Source: Sordaria brevicollis (Eukaryota > Ascomycota > Sordariomycetes > Sordariales > Sordariaceae). From it: DNA of 64,000 nucleotides. The notes beneath the pieces are model-generated. The model had not been told where the DNA came from and searched no databases. It saw only the letters and a list, made by a program, of their open reading frames with translations. The DNA lies in NCBI GenBank assembly GCA_033439795.1, contig JAUTDP010000016.1, forward strand, positions 558,001-622,000. Direction: 5' to 3'. The translations under genes and the position numbers were made by a program. This document shows, piece after piece, positions 23,324 to 33,928 of the stretch (positions are counted from its first letter, which is position 1; each line of letters begins with the position of its first letter).

Positions 23324-24430
23324 CTAAAACATCAAACTCCCCAACATCACCCCCCCAAGCATCGGCGCCATCAACGGCACCCCCATCCCCAGTCCCCCTC
23401 CATACCCCCCCGGCCTCATCGGCCTCGCATACGGCCCCACAGGCCTCGCATACCGTCCCCCACCCATCGGCCCACAATCATAACCCCCATACCCAAACCC
23501 GTACATACTCCCCTCCGGCCTCAGATACCTCCCAGGAGGCCCCGGCTGGCGGACATTCCCATTCGTCCTATCCCGCTCGTAATACACCTCGCTGAGATAA
23601 GGGGTAAGGGGCTTAACAGATGCTACGCCGGGGAACATGTGCCCGGGTGGTTCGAGGTAGAGGTCGACGCCGTTGTCGTCTTTCCCTAAAAGTTGCGGGC
23701 GGGAGGTGGACATGGCTTTTTGCATGGCGCGCCGGAGGAGGAGGTGTTGGCGGAGGGCTTCGCGTTCGGCTTTTTCGCGGGCGGCGCGGGCGGAGACCCT
23801 TTCTGAATGGGTTGTGCCCGTGAGTTTGTCTTTTAACTTGCGGCCGAAGCTGGTGTGTTCGTCTTCCTGATTTTGGTGTTGGGGTTGGGCAGGTTGGCGG
23901 CGGGGAGAATGAGGTGGGAGGTGGGGGCTGTGGTCTCTTGATGCCCCTCGGGATGAGCCAGGTCGGGAACTGGGGCCTGGTGATGAAGGGCCGGTGCCGG
24001 TGCCGGTGCCATGGTGGCGGGCTTTGAGTTGCTCGATACGATCGCGCTCGGCGGGGGGTAGAGAGTTGAGGTAGTCCTCGTCGTCGTAGGGGTGGTGCCA
24101 GATGGAGCGGAAGGGATCGGCTTTGGTGTCGACAAAGAATTGGTGGTTGGTGTCGGGGTCGTAGGTGCGGACCCAGCCTTCGGGGAGGGGACGGAGTTCG
24201 TCTTCCATGCTAAGGCGGGTGGGGGTTGGGATGCCGTCGTGGCCGTGGTGGTCGTCGCCGGGGACGTGGAGGAGGTTGTCGGTGTGGAAGTTGGCTTGTT
24301 GGCCTTGTTGTCCACCGCCGCTGGTGCCGGGGCGTGAGGATGGGTTGCTTGTGCCTGGACGAGAGTCGCGGGGGCCCGGGTTGGCCATGGCTTGCTCGTA
24401 CGACGGCGGTGGTGCTTCGTGGTTTGACAT
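23324..24430 (-). CDS. WW-domain protein with PPxY motif and Gly-rich C-terminus
   Basis: A single 368-codon frame starts at ATG 24430. A PPSY motif (PPxY type) is at residues 8-11, followed by a disordered Pro/Ser/Gly region. A WW domain lies at about 82-115: LPEGWVRTYD with W86, the tyrosine/phenylalanine core HQFFVDT, and W111 followed by HHP. Then come ERDRIEQLKARH (amphipathic), a second disordered Ser/Pro/His region, a basic/alanine helix with ARAAREKAEREALRQHLLL around residue 215, and a Gly/Tyr/Pro-rich hydrophobic C-terminus ending VMLGSLMF. WW domains bind Pro-rich ligands, so having both WW and PPxY invites self-association. The layout resembles the fungal Wwm1 type (the yeast protein interacts with metacaspase Mca1); that relation is inference. 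Confidence 0.85.
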   Translation of the reverse strand: MSNHEAPPPSYEQAMANPGPRDSRPGTSNPSSRPGTSGGGQQGQQANFHTDNLLHVPGDDHHGHDGIPTPTRLSMEDELRPLPEGWVRTYDPDTNHQFFVDTKADPFRSIWHHPYDDEDYLNSLPPAERDRIEQLKARHHGTGTGTGPSSPGPSSRPGSSRGASRDHSPHLPPHSPRRQPAQPQHQNQEDEHTSFGRKLKDKLTGTTHSERVSARAAREKAEREALRQHLLLRRAMQKAMSTSRPQLLGKDDNGVDLYLEPPGHMFPGVASVKPLTPYLSEVYYERDRTNGNVRQPGPPGRYLRPEGSMYGFGYGGYDCGPMGGGRYARPVGPYARPMRPGGYGGGLGMGVPLMAPMLGGVMLGSLMF

Positions 24431-25055
24431 GTTGTGCGATTTGGTAGACGGCTGATTCTAGGTGTTGTTTCTAGGTTCGATAATGACTCTGGTGTGTTGT
24501 AGGTTATTATAAGGTAGGTTCATGAGGAGGTTGCGATGTTGTTGTTGGTTATTCCATCTAGTGGATTTGGATCACGAATGGTTACGTCATTGTTGGGCGC
24601 GGTGCGACGTGCCGCACTTGACAAACAAAGCGCCGGTCGGAGCTGCTGTCCAGTCATAATTGACTAAACGGACAGTGGTTTCTGCCCACAGGAGCAGGTT
24701 TCAACTAACTTTTCCGTGCCGCACATCCACGTGGAGCTGTTAGTGCATAGTCTCACTAGCACACGTGCACGGCACTTACACCACGTTTGCAGCCCCGCAA
24801 AATGACGAGCGCCCAGGCAGTCATCCGATGTCGACAAAACATTCACTCCTCCAGAAATCATCTCACGATCGCACATGCACTCATTTTTCCACGTTGCTTC
24901 ATCTTCATCGAAAAGTCCATTCCAACTTCCTACCCCACTGGAATTTCACCAACAACACATCAACAACCAACAAACCTTCACAAATCCGATTCACCCCCAT
25001 CCCCCTCCCACCTCGGCCCCAACTTCTTCCCTCCCCATCTGCTTCCACTCCTGCG
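24431..25055. other. Intergenic between two minus-strand genes
   Basis: This holds the 5' flank of the WW gene and the 3' flank of the next gene. Open frames at about 24765-25157 are Pro/His/Ser translations without motif. Confidence 0.45.
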
Positions 25056-26057
25056 CTAGCCACCATGTCCACGATCATCAGTCAGGACATCATACACCCT
25101 AACTCGCTCCCCAGACCGACCTCTTCCTTCTTGCCTATCCCTATCACCCCGCGATGACAGCCCCCGCTCAACCCTCACGCAGGTATGATCACTCCCACTT
25201 CCACCCACCATGTCATCCCCGATATATCTCACCCTAGCTCTCCGACCACCTTGATCAGTCACCATATGTACAGGACGAGGCTCAACCCGTCTTTCTCTGG
25301 ATCTGTAGCTTGTCGGATCACAATCAACGCAGTACCCATCTCTGTACACTTTGGTCTTCATCAAACACCCCAGGCAGCGGGTATTCGAAACCCGTTGTCT
25401 GTCGTTTCGGAGCTGGGCGTTTTCGAGAGCGGTGGCGATGGGGAAGAGCCCTTCTAGGGGAAGAAGAGACGGGGAGGGGTTGCGAGAGTAGGATGTGATG
25501 CGAACATGCGAATGCGAGCGGGGATGACGGGTATGATGGATACTGTTGGGGTTGAAGTCCAGTTCCCGGTGACGACCACGATACTGGTCTCGGTCCTGGC
25601 TTCGGTGATCCCTATTGAAGCCGTCGCAGTGTTCGCAGTACCGCTTGCATCTCCGACCATCGATCATCAGGCTACAACCAGGAGCGTTGTAGACGATGGC
25701 ATTGGCAGTTGCATTTATTCCACCTCGAACCCTTTGGTGGTCATGGTCTGGCAGGGAGAACTTGGCATCCCCAAAGTTCATGAACACCTCGACTGGGCGA
25801 TCGGAACTTCTTAGAATGGTTGGAACAAGGCGGTCGGCTACGTAGTCGCCCACTTCCCGGTTGAGGTCATGGCTGGGGGTTTTATGCGAGCGGTAAGGTG
25901 GACTGTCGCGGCTGTTGATGACGAACGGCCGAACGGTGGTATAAGCTGGTCGGCTATGGCGACTTGCAGGTGGGTACGTGGAATGCCGGTGGGAGCTTGA
26001 GCTTGAGGCGTAGTCATCGTGACTGTCGTAGTAGGAGGGGGTGCGATGATGGGCCAT
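25056..26057 (-). CDS. Protein of unknown function with paired Cys motifs
   Basis: The frame is open from about 26171, but I place the start at ATG 26057 (MAHHRTPSYYDSHDDYAS), giving 333 residues; an upstream in-frame Met at 26171 would add 38 non-polar residues. The protein is Arg/Ser/His/Tyr-rich. A central segment, about residues 70-140, looks folded (VGDYVADRLVPTILRSS, VEVFMNFGDAKFSL, ATANAIVYNAPGC). Two Cys clusters follow: a CX8CX3CX2C cluster (CSLMIDGRRCKRYCEHC) and CLGCLMKTKVYRDGYCVDC, the latter spaced like a small zinc ribbon (CX2C, 12 residues, CX2C). The C-terminus is Gly/Arg/Asp-rich. I do not recognise the family; zinc binding is inference from spacing. Confidence 0.7.
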   Translation of the reverse strand: MAHHRTPSYYDSHDDYASSSSSHRHSTYPPASRHSRPAYTTVRPFVINSRDSPPYRSHKTPSHDLNREVGDYVADRLVPTILRSSDRPVEVFMNFGDAKFSLPDHDHQRVRGGINATANAIVYNAPGCSLMIDGRRCKRYCEHCDGFNRDHRSQDRDQYRGRHRELDFNPNSIHHTRHPRSHSHVRITSYSRNPSPSLLPLEGLFPIATALENAQLRNDRQRVSNTRCLGCLMKTKVYRDGYCVDCDPTSYRSRERRVEPRPVHMVTDQGGRRARVRYIGDDMVGGSGSDHTCVRVERGLSSRGDRDRQEGRGRSGERVRVYDVLTDDRGHGG

Positions 26058-26964
26058 GTTAGTGGTATTGGACTCGATGGGAAGAGGAAGTATCAGAGCA
26101 AGGTAAGGAGTTAGGACAGGCCAAAAGTGATCATTGCCCAAACCTGACAACGACGCAAATTTTCCAGGCAACTAGGCGGGCATATACCTAAGTATTCTAA
26201 CCCCGACAGCCTGGTAAGGTGAGGAAAGTGCAATTCCTCCCTTTACTTCCCTGCAGTTCCGGATCGAGGCAAGCAAACTGCTTCTCCGCCCAACAAGGCG
26301 TCGTTGGCGGCTCGTGGCGGTTTGTGGCGGCTCCCTTGCCCGATGCCCGGCATTGTGGCATGGGTAGTACATTGCCCGGTCGAGCTCAAGCAACTTGCTT
26401 GTCGACGCATGTCATTACCAGCCTGCCGGAAAATGCAGGTGTCGTGCGACTTCAGTCCTTCAGAGCCCCGTGGGTTGGACGAATCGAATTGGTTTACATG
26501 CGTTGGATGCACGAATAGTGTGCGCCATTTCTTTGAAGACCCTCATGCAGTTGTAAAGCAGATGGAGGATCATGCAAAGAAGACTTGCAGGCTAGACGTG
26601 GATGCAGTGAGAAAGTTGCCCATGCAAAGTAAGTTGCTTTGGTTGCCTTGCGAGGCGACCACTTCCGTGGTTTCGGATGTTGCTTACATGTGCAACTTGC
26701 GTTCTTGAGGCTCCTTTGACGACACCCGCCATCCGACGGCTTCTCGATCACACTCGCTGTCAACACGCATCTTCGAGAAATTTTAACAATAGCGGTTACA
26801 AAAAGATTATTTGTTTCGTACACACAAAATATTGCCAGGGTGAAATAATGTCCATTCCAGTTACATGTACCCAACCATTAAATCCTCCCAACCCTTTGAG
26901 CACTCCATACACCCCAGAATTTCCGGAACACTTGCCACGAGATCCATCATTCCCGCCAGATCAC
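26058..26964. other. Intergenic, about 0.9 kb
   Basis: No gene is supported. It holds the promoter of the Cys-motif gene and the 3' flank of the small heat-shock gene. Confidence 0.45.
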
Positions 26965-27603
26965 CTAACCCTGAATACTAATCTTATGACTCCCCTTCTT
27001 CTCCGCCTTGGGCACCTTGATATCCAAAATCCCATGATCAAACTTGGCGCTCACCTTATCCTGGTCGACATTCCCCGGAAAGTTGAAAACCCTGCTAAAC
27101 TCGCCATAGCTTCTCTCGCTGAGCCAGTACCTCGGCTGCTGCGACTTGCTTTCCCCCTCTTCCTTTCCTTCCTTGCCCGAGGTATCTTTGGTCTTGCTCT
27201 TGCTCTTGTCCTTGGATTCGGAAGACTCAATCTTCTTGGCCTCCGTCGACGAACCCAGACGAAGGTTGGGATCTCCCTCGGTATGCGACCTCTCCGCGTG
27301 GCCCGAGATGACCAAAGTCTGAGGATCGGTGAATTCGATGTCGACGTTCTTGGGGTCGACACCGGGGAGTTCTCCCTGGAGGGTGTAGGTGGAGTCTTCC
27401 TCGGTGACGTCGAATTTGGGGTTGAAGGTCTCCATTCCGCTTGAGGAGGAGGAGGGGATCATGGAGGAGCCGATGTTGCCGCCGACTTGTTGGGCGTATT
27501 TGTCAAAGTCGTCGAGCATGCGGAAGAGAGAGGAGAAAGTCGGCTGTGAGCCGAGGGAGGAGGAAGAAGGGTGGGAGAGGGAGCGGGGGTAGAAGAGAGA
27601 CAT
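26965..27603 (-). CDS. Hsp30-like small heat-shock protein (alpha-crystallin domain)
   Basis: From ATG 27603 the product is 212 residues. MSLFYPRSLS, then TFSSLFRMLDDFDKYAQQV at about 22-40, matches the N-terminal pattern of fungal Hsp30 proteins. The alpha-crystallin domain begins at about 59 (FNPKFDV), with YTLQGELPGVDPKNVDIEF and DPQTLVISGHAERSH, is interrupted by a Lys/Ser/Glu-rich insertion at about 105-155, and resumes with YWLSERSYGEFSRVFNFPG and GILDIKVPKA. The insertion between beta strands is typical of Neurospora-type Hsp30. The role is ATP-independent holdase chaperone under heat or other stress. The frame is open upstream to an ATG at 27729, which would add 42 residues rich in Arg/Ser/Thr with no Asp or Glu, ending RPISST, which looks like a mitochondrial presequence; see findings. 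No clean heat-shock element array was identified upstream by eye. Confidence 0.92.
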   Translation of the reverse strand: MSLFYPRSLSHPSSSSLGSQPTFSSLFRMLDDFDKYAQQVGGNIGSSMIPSSSSSGMETFNPKFDVTEEDSTYTLQGELPGVDPKNVDIEFTDPQTLVISGHAERSHTEGDPNLRLGSSTEAKKIESSESKDKSKSKTKDTSGKEGKEEGESKSQQPRYWLSERSYGEFSRVFNFPGNVDQDKVSAKFDHGILDIKVPKAEKKGSHKISIQG

Positions 27604-29990
27604 TGTTGAGGAGATTGGGCGGATTTGTTGTTGTGTGATGGTGGGTCTGTGACTGTGAGGGAGACGGTGTCGCGTGAGCGAAGATGGTTTGGTGATTCTG
27701 AAGGGGATGGTGGTGGGCGATGTTCGCATTGCGAGGTTTTGCGATGGAAGCAAGGAAGAAGAGAAAGGGGAAAGCTATGATGGGGGGAGAGAGGGCTTTG
27801 TACTTGTAGTAGTCTGCTGTCTACAGCTGGGATCTGAGTGGTTGCGATCATTGCGACATCATCTCCTGATTTTGTTTCTGGGTGTTCGTCATATGAGCCG
27901 GGGACATGGACTCGCAACAATGTTGGGTCTGTCTGGTCTGGCCTGTGAAAGCGAGGTTCGGTCAACATCTCCGCCGTCGCAAAATCGCAACTTCCTCCGA
28001 ACTCTGGAGTTGGAGATGATTGGGGTAAGCCGGGGAGAAGCGACCGTGCGATGCTCGTGGTCTGGCAATACGAGCTGTGTGGACGTTCGGCTCCTAGCAC
28101 TCCAATGTGCTTCAAAGCGCAATGAAGTCATCTTGAAGTTTTTAGCGGAATGTTTTCCCGTCCATCCTGGACATCTCTACTTCTCTACTTTACTAATAGC
28201 TCCTAGCACGCTAAAAGTCACGGGTAAGGTTGTTAGCGTTTTTGCAGGGAGGCCTCAGACTGAGCGACGTAAGCACTAACAAACTGTTATCGCACGGACG
28301 AAAACTGCACTTTTCACCCGCAAAAAAATTGTTAGGCCTAGCCAAAAACTTTGTTCCTTTTGTTAGTGCTCTGCGCTGGGCTTCCACATACATTCAACAT
28401 ACCACGTTCTAGGCATTTCTATTGCAAATTATTCCGTACCGACCTACGAAAAGACGGGACCAGCGCGCCATTTTACGTACAAGCCAGTAATACCAATTAT
28501 ATAATAGGAGCACGTAGCCTATTTAGCTAAGGGAAGGGGAGGGGCCGTATGGTCCCTTCCCGAACACTAGTATCTTTCCCGTCCATCCTGGCCATATTCA
28601 TACCTGAAGTTTGAAGCCATGTGCCTGCTCAACGGGAGTGCCAAACAATTATCGGATATCACCGGCCTTTCGAGGTGACCGCTGCCCGTACTCCGGTCGA
28701 TAAAATGTCGCCGGTGATGGCGGTACTGGGCGGACGTTCCCGTCACTATGCCGAAGCGATTTTTTCCTCAAATTTGGAGTTCATCTGTAGGAGGCTGAAC
28801 GGCGACAGGAAAAAGGTGGTGGTGTATTTCCTTGGTCGGGGAAAGAGGAGAAACGTCAAACGGAGCCAGGGCCAGGCTAAATATTACCCTGGAAGGGCAT
28901 GCCTGTGAATGGAAAGGCAGTGAAGGCAGGGCCAGTGAATGGCAGGAACTTCCAATATCATCGAAGGAATTCACCCTAAACAACCATAAATATTAAGTGT
29001 CCTATTACATCAGCCCGCAACACCAACGCCAACCTGTTGAGCGCCAACCTGTCGAACTTCGTTCCGTTTACTTTCCCCGGGATCGCATCGCGGCATGATC
29101 GTTGGGACCACTTTGACTTCGCTCAGGCCTCATCTGCTGTTCACCTAGTGCCGGAAAAAAAAAGAAAAAAAGGTGTTCGGCGGCAAATGCAATGCAATGG
29201 ATTTGCGAAAGGGTTCCCAAAGATTAGGTTGTCATGGACGGAAGTGGTGGGTAGTCGTTTGAAAAGGAAAAGACATGAAACAAGAGGGAACACAATAGGC
29301 GTGTGCACCATTTATCTCCAATTCTCCATCGGTCCCTCCTTCCCTTTCTTTCTGTTCCATTTCTGCCTCAATCCAGGCGTTCCTTCCCGCCCTTCCTCTC
29401 TCCACTACAGACATCCATCGCACTTTCCTCTTGCAACGACACTTTCCTCATCTTTATCCATGCAAGCGCATTTCTGGCAAGTGTACTTCAGTTAGTTTCA
29501 TGGCTTGGCACTGCATGATCTCTTCGAGGAGGTTTCCCATCAGCATCATAGATTGGTGTCGAAAGGAGCAGCTCACATGAGATTATTTCAGGAAGAAAAG
29601 TAAGTGTATCGATCTCATTTTATGTACCTATCCTACTATCAAAATCTATCATATGTTATGTACTTCCTCGTCCAGCGTTGCGTTGCATCCCCTATATACA
29701 CCCCGTTCCACCTCAAGCCACCACTTTTCTTGTCCCCAATGTTCCATACCCGTCGTAAATGAGCGTGATCTTCATGAATAAAAACGAACCGAAAAGGAAC
29801 CAAACAAGCCAAACAATATGTCCAAGAAAATTACCCGACATGACCAGGATGCCGATCGTCGCGAACGAAAATCGCAAGAAGAAAAGGAAGAAAGAAAGCG
29901 CCAAACACCTGTTCCCATTCTAACCATTACCCCTTCTCCCCCCATCACCATTCCCTCCCCCTCCTCCCCCTCCCCCCTTTGTCCCCTCGC
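27604..29990. other. 2.4-kb intergenic region
   Basis: No gene is supported. It contains a 99-bp inverted repeat (28272-28370) and a pair of direct repeats with core TTTCCCGTCCATCCTGG at about 28154 and 28575. Small open frames lack motifs. Confidence 0.45.
28272..28370. repeat. 99-bp inverted repeat, possible tiny MITE
   Basis: AGCACTAACAAA at 28272-28283 is the exact inverse of TTTGTTAGTGCT at 28359-28370. No clear target duplication is visible. The size is similar to very small Neurospora inverted-repeat elements such as Guest (98 bp), but I cannot confirm identity. Confidence 0.5.
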
Positions 29991-31760
29991 TCAAGAGTCA
30001 AACAAAGCACCATAAGTAGGAACCCCCCTACTCTCCAGCCCATAAACCACCTTCTCCGTAACCTTCTGATTACTAATAATCACCGCCGCCTCACACGGCC
30101 TCCTGGCCTGCGGCTTCACCTCATCCGGAAACACGCCCTTCTGGCTCTGCTCCCACACGCGATACGCAATCTTTACGAGATCCGGCCTGCCCGTCTTGCG
30201 CGTATCGATAACCACGGCGGCGGGATCAGTCTTGTAGACCAGATCCAGGAGCGCGCGGCCGTAGGTTTGCAGAGGGTTGGGCGTGGACCAGATGATGCGG
30301 ACCGGGTGGTCGGGGTGTTGCGTGAAGAGGGACAGGCAGGGGGCGATGCCGGAGCCGGTGCCGATTACGATGACAGGACTGAAAAGACCGGCGCAGCGCA
30401 TGACGCCGAATTGGGGAGTGCCGCGGGTGTAGATCTGCTTGGGAGGGCGGTCGATGATTTTGCGGGTCCAGTCGCCGGCGTGGGAGACGATGACGGAGAA
30501 GCCCTTGTCGCCGCAGTGAGAAAGGCGCTGGATGGGCTCGCCGGTGATGACGCTCTTTTCGTCGATTTCGGCCGGGGTGACGGCGAGAGGGTGGGGGATG
30601 ACGCCAAAGGCGTGGGTTTCCTTGAGGGGGGCGTCGGTGAGGCGGATAGCTTGGCCGAAGTAGACTTCGCGGTAGTCAAAGTTGAGTTTGACGCAGTGGG
30701 AAGACAAAACTTCGGCTTCGACGTTGCGGAGACGCATGCGCGACCAGGGGTAGGCGATCAAGAGGGTGGTGATGAGGAGCATCCACCAGGAGGCGTTGCG
30801 AACGAGCAAGTGGCCAAAGGATTGGTGAGGAGACGAGTTGTTGGAAGCGTCGGCGGTTTGCAACATGATCTGCGCCCAGAAGAGACCGACGACGGTCCAG
30901 CCCATGAAGCGGTGCGTGTTCTCGAATGAGTTGTGCATGAGCACGCGGATGCGGGGGTAGGCGAAGATGAGCATGACAATAAGCATGGCGATGATGGCAT
31001 AGCTGAAGAGGTAGATGTAACCGCGGATGGCGTCAAGGGGACCCTCTTGGGAGCGGTAGTCCATGGTGAGAAGCACGAGGTAGATGGCATACCAGAACGT
31101 GGCGGCCACGGCACCACCCGAGTGAAGGCCACCGTAGGAGTAGATCTTAGCGGAGAGAGTGCGGGCCCAGAGGGGGAGAACCTTGGCCCAGGTACCGAAA
31201 ATCCAGAAGAAGGCGTTGACGATGTGCTCGTTGCGGACAACAATGGCCATCAAGATGTTGGCAGTGACGGCAGTGGCAGCTTGTTGGTAGGTGAGAATGG
31301 GGCGGTTCTCGATACCAGATCGGATAATGAACCACATCACAGCCGCAGCGTTACCCATGAAGGCCAGGCAGAAGATGCGTCGGTAGACAGACCCAAAGTT
31401 CCATCGGAGGTAGCGGTAGAGGCGGTTGCCCTTCTTGGGAGGCAAAGGTGAAGAGTCTAGGCCGTGATACTCGAGAGGATCGATGTCAGGGACGAGCTGG
31501 CGGACCCGGACAGTGGTCTTTTCGTTGTGTTTCTTGGGATCAGAGAAGCCACTCGAGCTAGAAGCATGTGAAGCGGTTTCGTATGGGGTGTTGGCGGCTG
31601 TGGTGCCTCCGGATTCGAGATCGCGGCTAGTCTGACGGATGGAATCATCGCTTTCGTCCTCGGACTCGCAGTCGTCAACCTCTTCGACGACCTCAGACTG
31701 GACAGGGTGGGCAGGAGTTGGCTCAGCAGGCTTGAGCTCCTGGCTGTATGGGGAAGCCAT
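29991..31760 (-). CDS. Ferric-reductase-like membrane oxidoreductase (TmpL C-terminal-like)
   Basis: The start at ATG 31760 (MASPYSQELKP) gives 589 residues in one exon. An acidic/Ser-rich cytoplasmic N-terminus of about 105 residues precedes several membrane helices: CLAFMGNAAAVMWFIIRSG, a segment near AVTANILMAIVV, ATFWYAIYLVLLTM, YIYLFSYAIIAMLIVMLIFA, WTVVGLFWAQIMLQ and WWMLLITTLLIAYPW. His residues occur in these segments. The C-terminal half is a cytosolic FAD/NAD(P)-type module, with the nucleotide-binding motif VIVIGTGSGIAPCLSLF at about 465-481 and the downstream RIIWSTPNP and AAVIISNQKVTEKVV. This arrangement matches the membrane and reductase part of TmpL, a fungal redox-homeostasis protein, and proteins annotated as nonribosomal peptide synthetase-like membrane proteins, but without the N-terminal adenylation domain. 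Likely role: transmembrane electron transfer or redox control. Substrate unknown. Confidence 0.85.
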   Translation of the reverse strand: MASPYSQELKPAEPTPAHPVQSEVVEEVDDCESEDESDDSIRQTSRDLESGGTTAANTPYETASHASSSSGFSDPKKHNEKTTVRVRQLVPDIDPLEYHGLDSSPLPPKKGNRLYRYLRWNFGSVYRRIFCLAFMGNAAAVMWFIIRSGIENRPILTYQQAATAVTANILMAIVVRNEHIVNAFFWIFGTWAKVLPLWARTLSAKIYSYGGLHSGGAVAATFWYAIYLVLLTMDYRSQEGPLDAIRGYIYLFSYAIIAMLIVMLIFAYPRIRVLMHNSFENTHRFMGWTVVGLFWAQIMLQTADASNNSSPHQSFGHLLVRNASWWMLLITTLLIAYPWSRMRLRNVEAEVLSSHCVKLNFDYREVYFGQAIRLTDAPLKETHAFGVIPHPLAVTPAEIDEKSVITGEPIQRLSHCGDKGFSVIVSHAGDWTRKIIDRPPKQIYTRGTPQFGVMRCAGLFSPVIVIGTGSGIAPCLSLFTQHPDHPVRIIWSTPNPLQTYGRALLDLVYKTDPAAVVIDTRKTGRPDLVKIAYRVWEQSQKGVFPDEVKPQARRPCEAAVIISNQKVTEKVVYGLESRGVPTYGALFDS

Positions 31761-33928
31761 GGCGAAGTGTGAATTGGTGTGTTGGAAGAAGTAACTATGA
31801 AGGTGAGATAATTTGGTATAAAGAAGCAAAAGCCAAAGTGATGTAGAGTTGTTGAGAAAGTGGAACTAGAGATGTTGACTCTCAAACACCGGATGCTGAT
31901 GCTGATGATGAAAATAGACTATGGACGGGACGAGAAGTGGAATACCTTTATACCTTGATGGCCACCATTGTAACCTTTGGTGATATCTACAATGAGATGC
32001 CATGATACCGGCCATTCGGAAACATGGAAGAAAGGGTGGTATGGCAGGCCGAGCAGGTCAGCCCATGCTTACTCTGGCCAACCCCAATAGTCGAGGACCA
32101 TGACATGTCCATCTCCAAAGAAATCGGCAACGGGGATCTCTGATGTTGGACACGGCGCGGCGCTTGTGTTGGATCCCGGCCATGAATCCATGATAGGACC
32201 CATCAGTCTCGATTGTACTGCGTAAGAATCAGCTCGATGTCGCCAAGAGGATCTTTTGATGTGTCAATTCCCCGAATAGACTAGGTACCTTTCTGGGCAG
32301 GACGTACCTCGACATGTGAGGGATCCTTGAGATGCGAGCAAGAGGCATGTTGTTGAAGTCGCTTATCGATCTTTGTGTGTGGATGTCGACATGGGAGGGC
32401 AGTATAAAAACGGGGGCAAGATTGTCGGTCCAGATGTGGAAAGGCTTGTTAGATGGTAACGATTCGGTTGGTTGCCAGACAAAAAGGATGTGAACCAACT
32501 GGAAATGGACAAGGTACATTTGGGTACGTACCAGTGGATAAGTCAAAGGAGGCTGAAAAGGGAACATGGAAAGAAGAGGTACCGTTGTCGAGCGTGCTAC
32601 ATACCCTCCTACCCATCCTAGACGCTACCGCCGAAGCAGGGTCCTTGTGCTATGGGGATCTCGGGAGGGCGAGGGTGAGGGTTGCATATCCCGCGCAACT
32701 TGAAGGCCATGGAGGGCCAAGATCAACCTTGCTGACCTTGCCTTGCCGTTCTTGTGTTTTGCTATCACTTGTAGAAAATGCTCGATACAAGAGTGTGCCC
32801 ATTGCCCGGCCGAATGGAAAAGATATCGTCGACCAATACACGACCGTTCTGGGCCAGAAGACGGAGTGGCTTGAAGATTCCTCCTGGAGCTACTTGCTCT
32901 TTGACGATATCAGGGTCTTGTGTTGGTGCCACTCAGCACCACCAACATGTGTTTGAGATGCGAACAAAGACTGAGAAAAACAAGAGATACCGAGAGAACG
33001 TTTCATGGTAACCATCCAAGCGCCACAACCGAGCATTGTCTAGGAACCAAAGACAGACAAAGCCACCACAAGACGTAGCAAACATACAATGGCATTCTAT
33101 GTCCCAGCGAGGTTTGAGAAGGCGGCTGGAACAATGGGGGCCATGGCAGAAAAGCAGGTGAGCCCGAACAGGTGGGAGAAATGTCCAGCTTCAGGTTTGG
33201 TATCACAGTGTACCACTTGGGCATCACCTATGATTGGATATCTCCCGTTGTTCCATGCTGGGATGGGGTTCTTGTCTTGATGGGGATAGCACAGGCACAA
33301 ACAAGGCAGGTCGGACATGTGTAGGTGAGACCGATACGGGAAGGTCATGTACTCTGGCACACAAGACAGCAGCACAATGTAAGGGACCGGAAGCTTGTGT
33401 TGCTATCAACAACATAAAAAAAGACGGTTGAAGTCAAAACAAAGAGTGTGGAAGGGTCCAAAAGAAAAAAAAGATGTTACAGTGCAGATCGGGAAACGCA
33501 ATCGAAGAATCAGAGTTGACAGGGGGGATGCTTGCCGGTCGTCTGCATGGATGACCGAGATCCAGTTGGGATGTAACGCGAATTGGCCAATCGCGTCAAG
33601 AGTTGAGACGACACGCTTGTGTTTTTGGAATTGTTTTTGGAACCAGAGGATGACGTTGAAGCTGTGAGCGATGGATGCGGATAGGTACAGTGAGTAGTTC
33701 TTTGGCTGCCAGAAGTATGCTGTCTGGTGGTGGCTTATAGTGTCGTGTTGAGTGTTGGGTGTCTGGTCGCTGAAAGACCTGAGAATGAAGGCATTCAGAG
33801 TGCCATTGTCCGCTGCAAAGGAACACCTTTCAGGCGGCGGAAAAACGATCAATTGACAGAAGAACAGTCGTCCTTTACCATCTAAAACAATTCTCCATGG
33901 TTGATGACGTTCGACAATATAGTTTCCG
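31761..33928. other. 2.2-kb intergenic region up to the RIP boundary
   Basis: This holds the promoter of the membrane oxidoreductase and then ordinary-composition sequence with unsupported open frames (for example about 32453-32956). It ends with AGTTTCCG at 33921-33928, which I read as the left target-site copy of the adjoining element. Confidence 0.5.

Noticed and set aside
23833..24337. Frames overlapping the WW gene
   Set aside because: Low-complexity Thr/Pro/Ser or Val/Gly translations in shadow frames of the WW-domain gene.
26677..27444. 255-codon plus-strand frame opposite the small heat-shock gene
   Set aside because: A shadow; the alpha-crystallin motifs lie on the minus strand.
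29979..31451. Plus-strand frames of 316 and 172 codons over the membrane oxidoreductase
   Set aside because: Gly/Asp/Val-rich shadows; the minus strand carries membrane helices and the nucleotide-binding motif.
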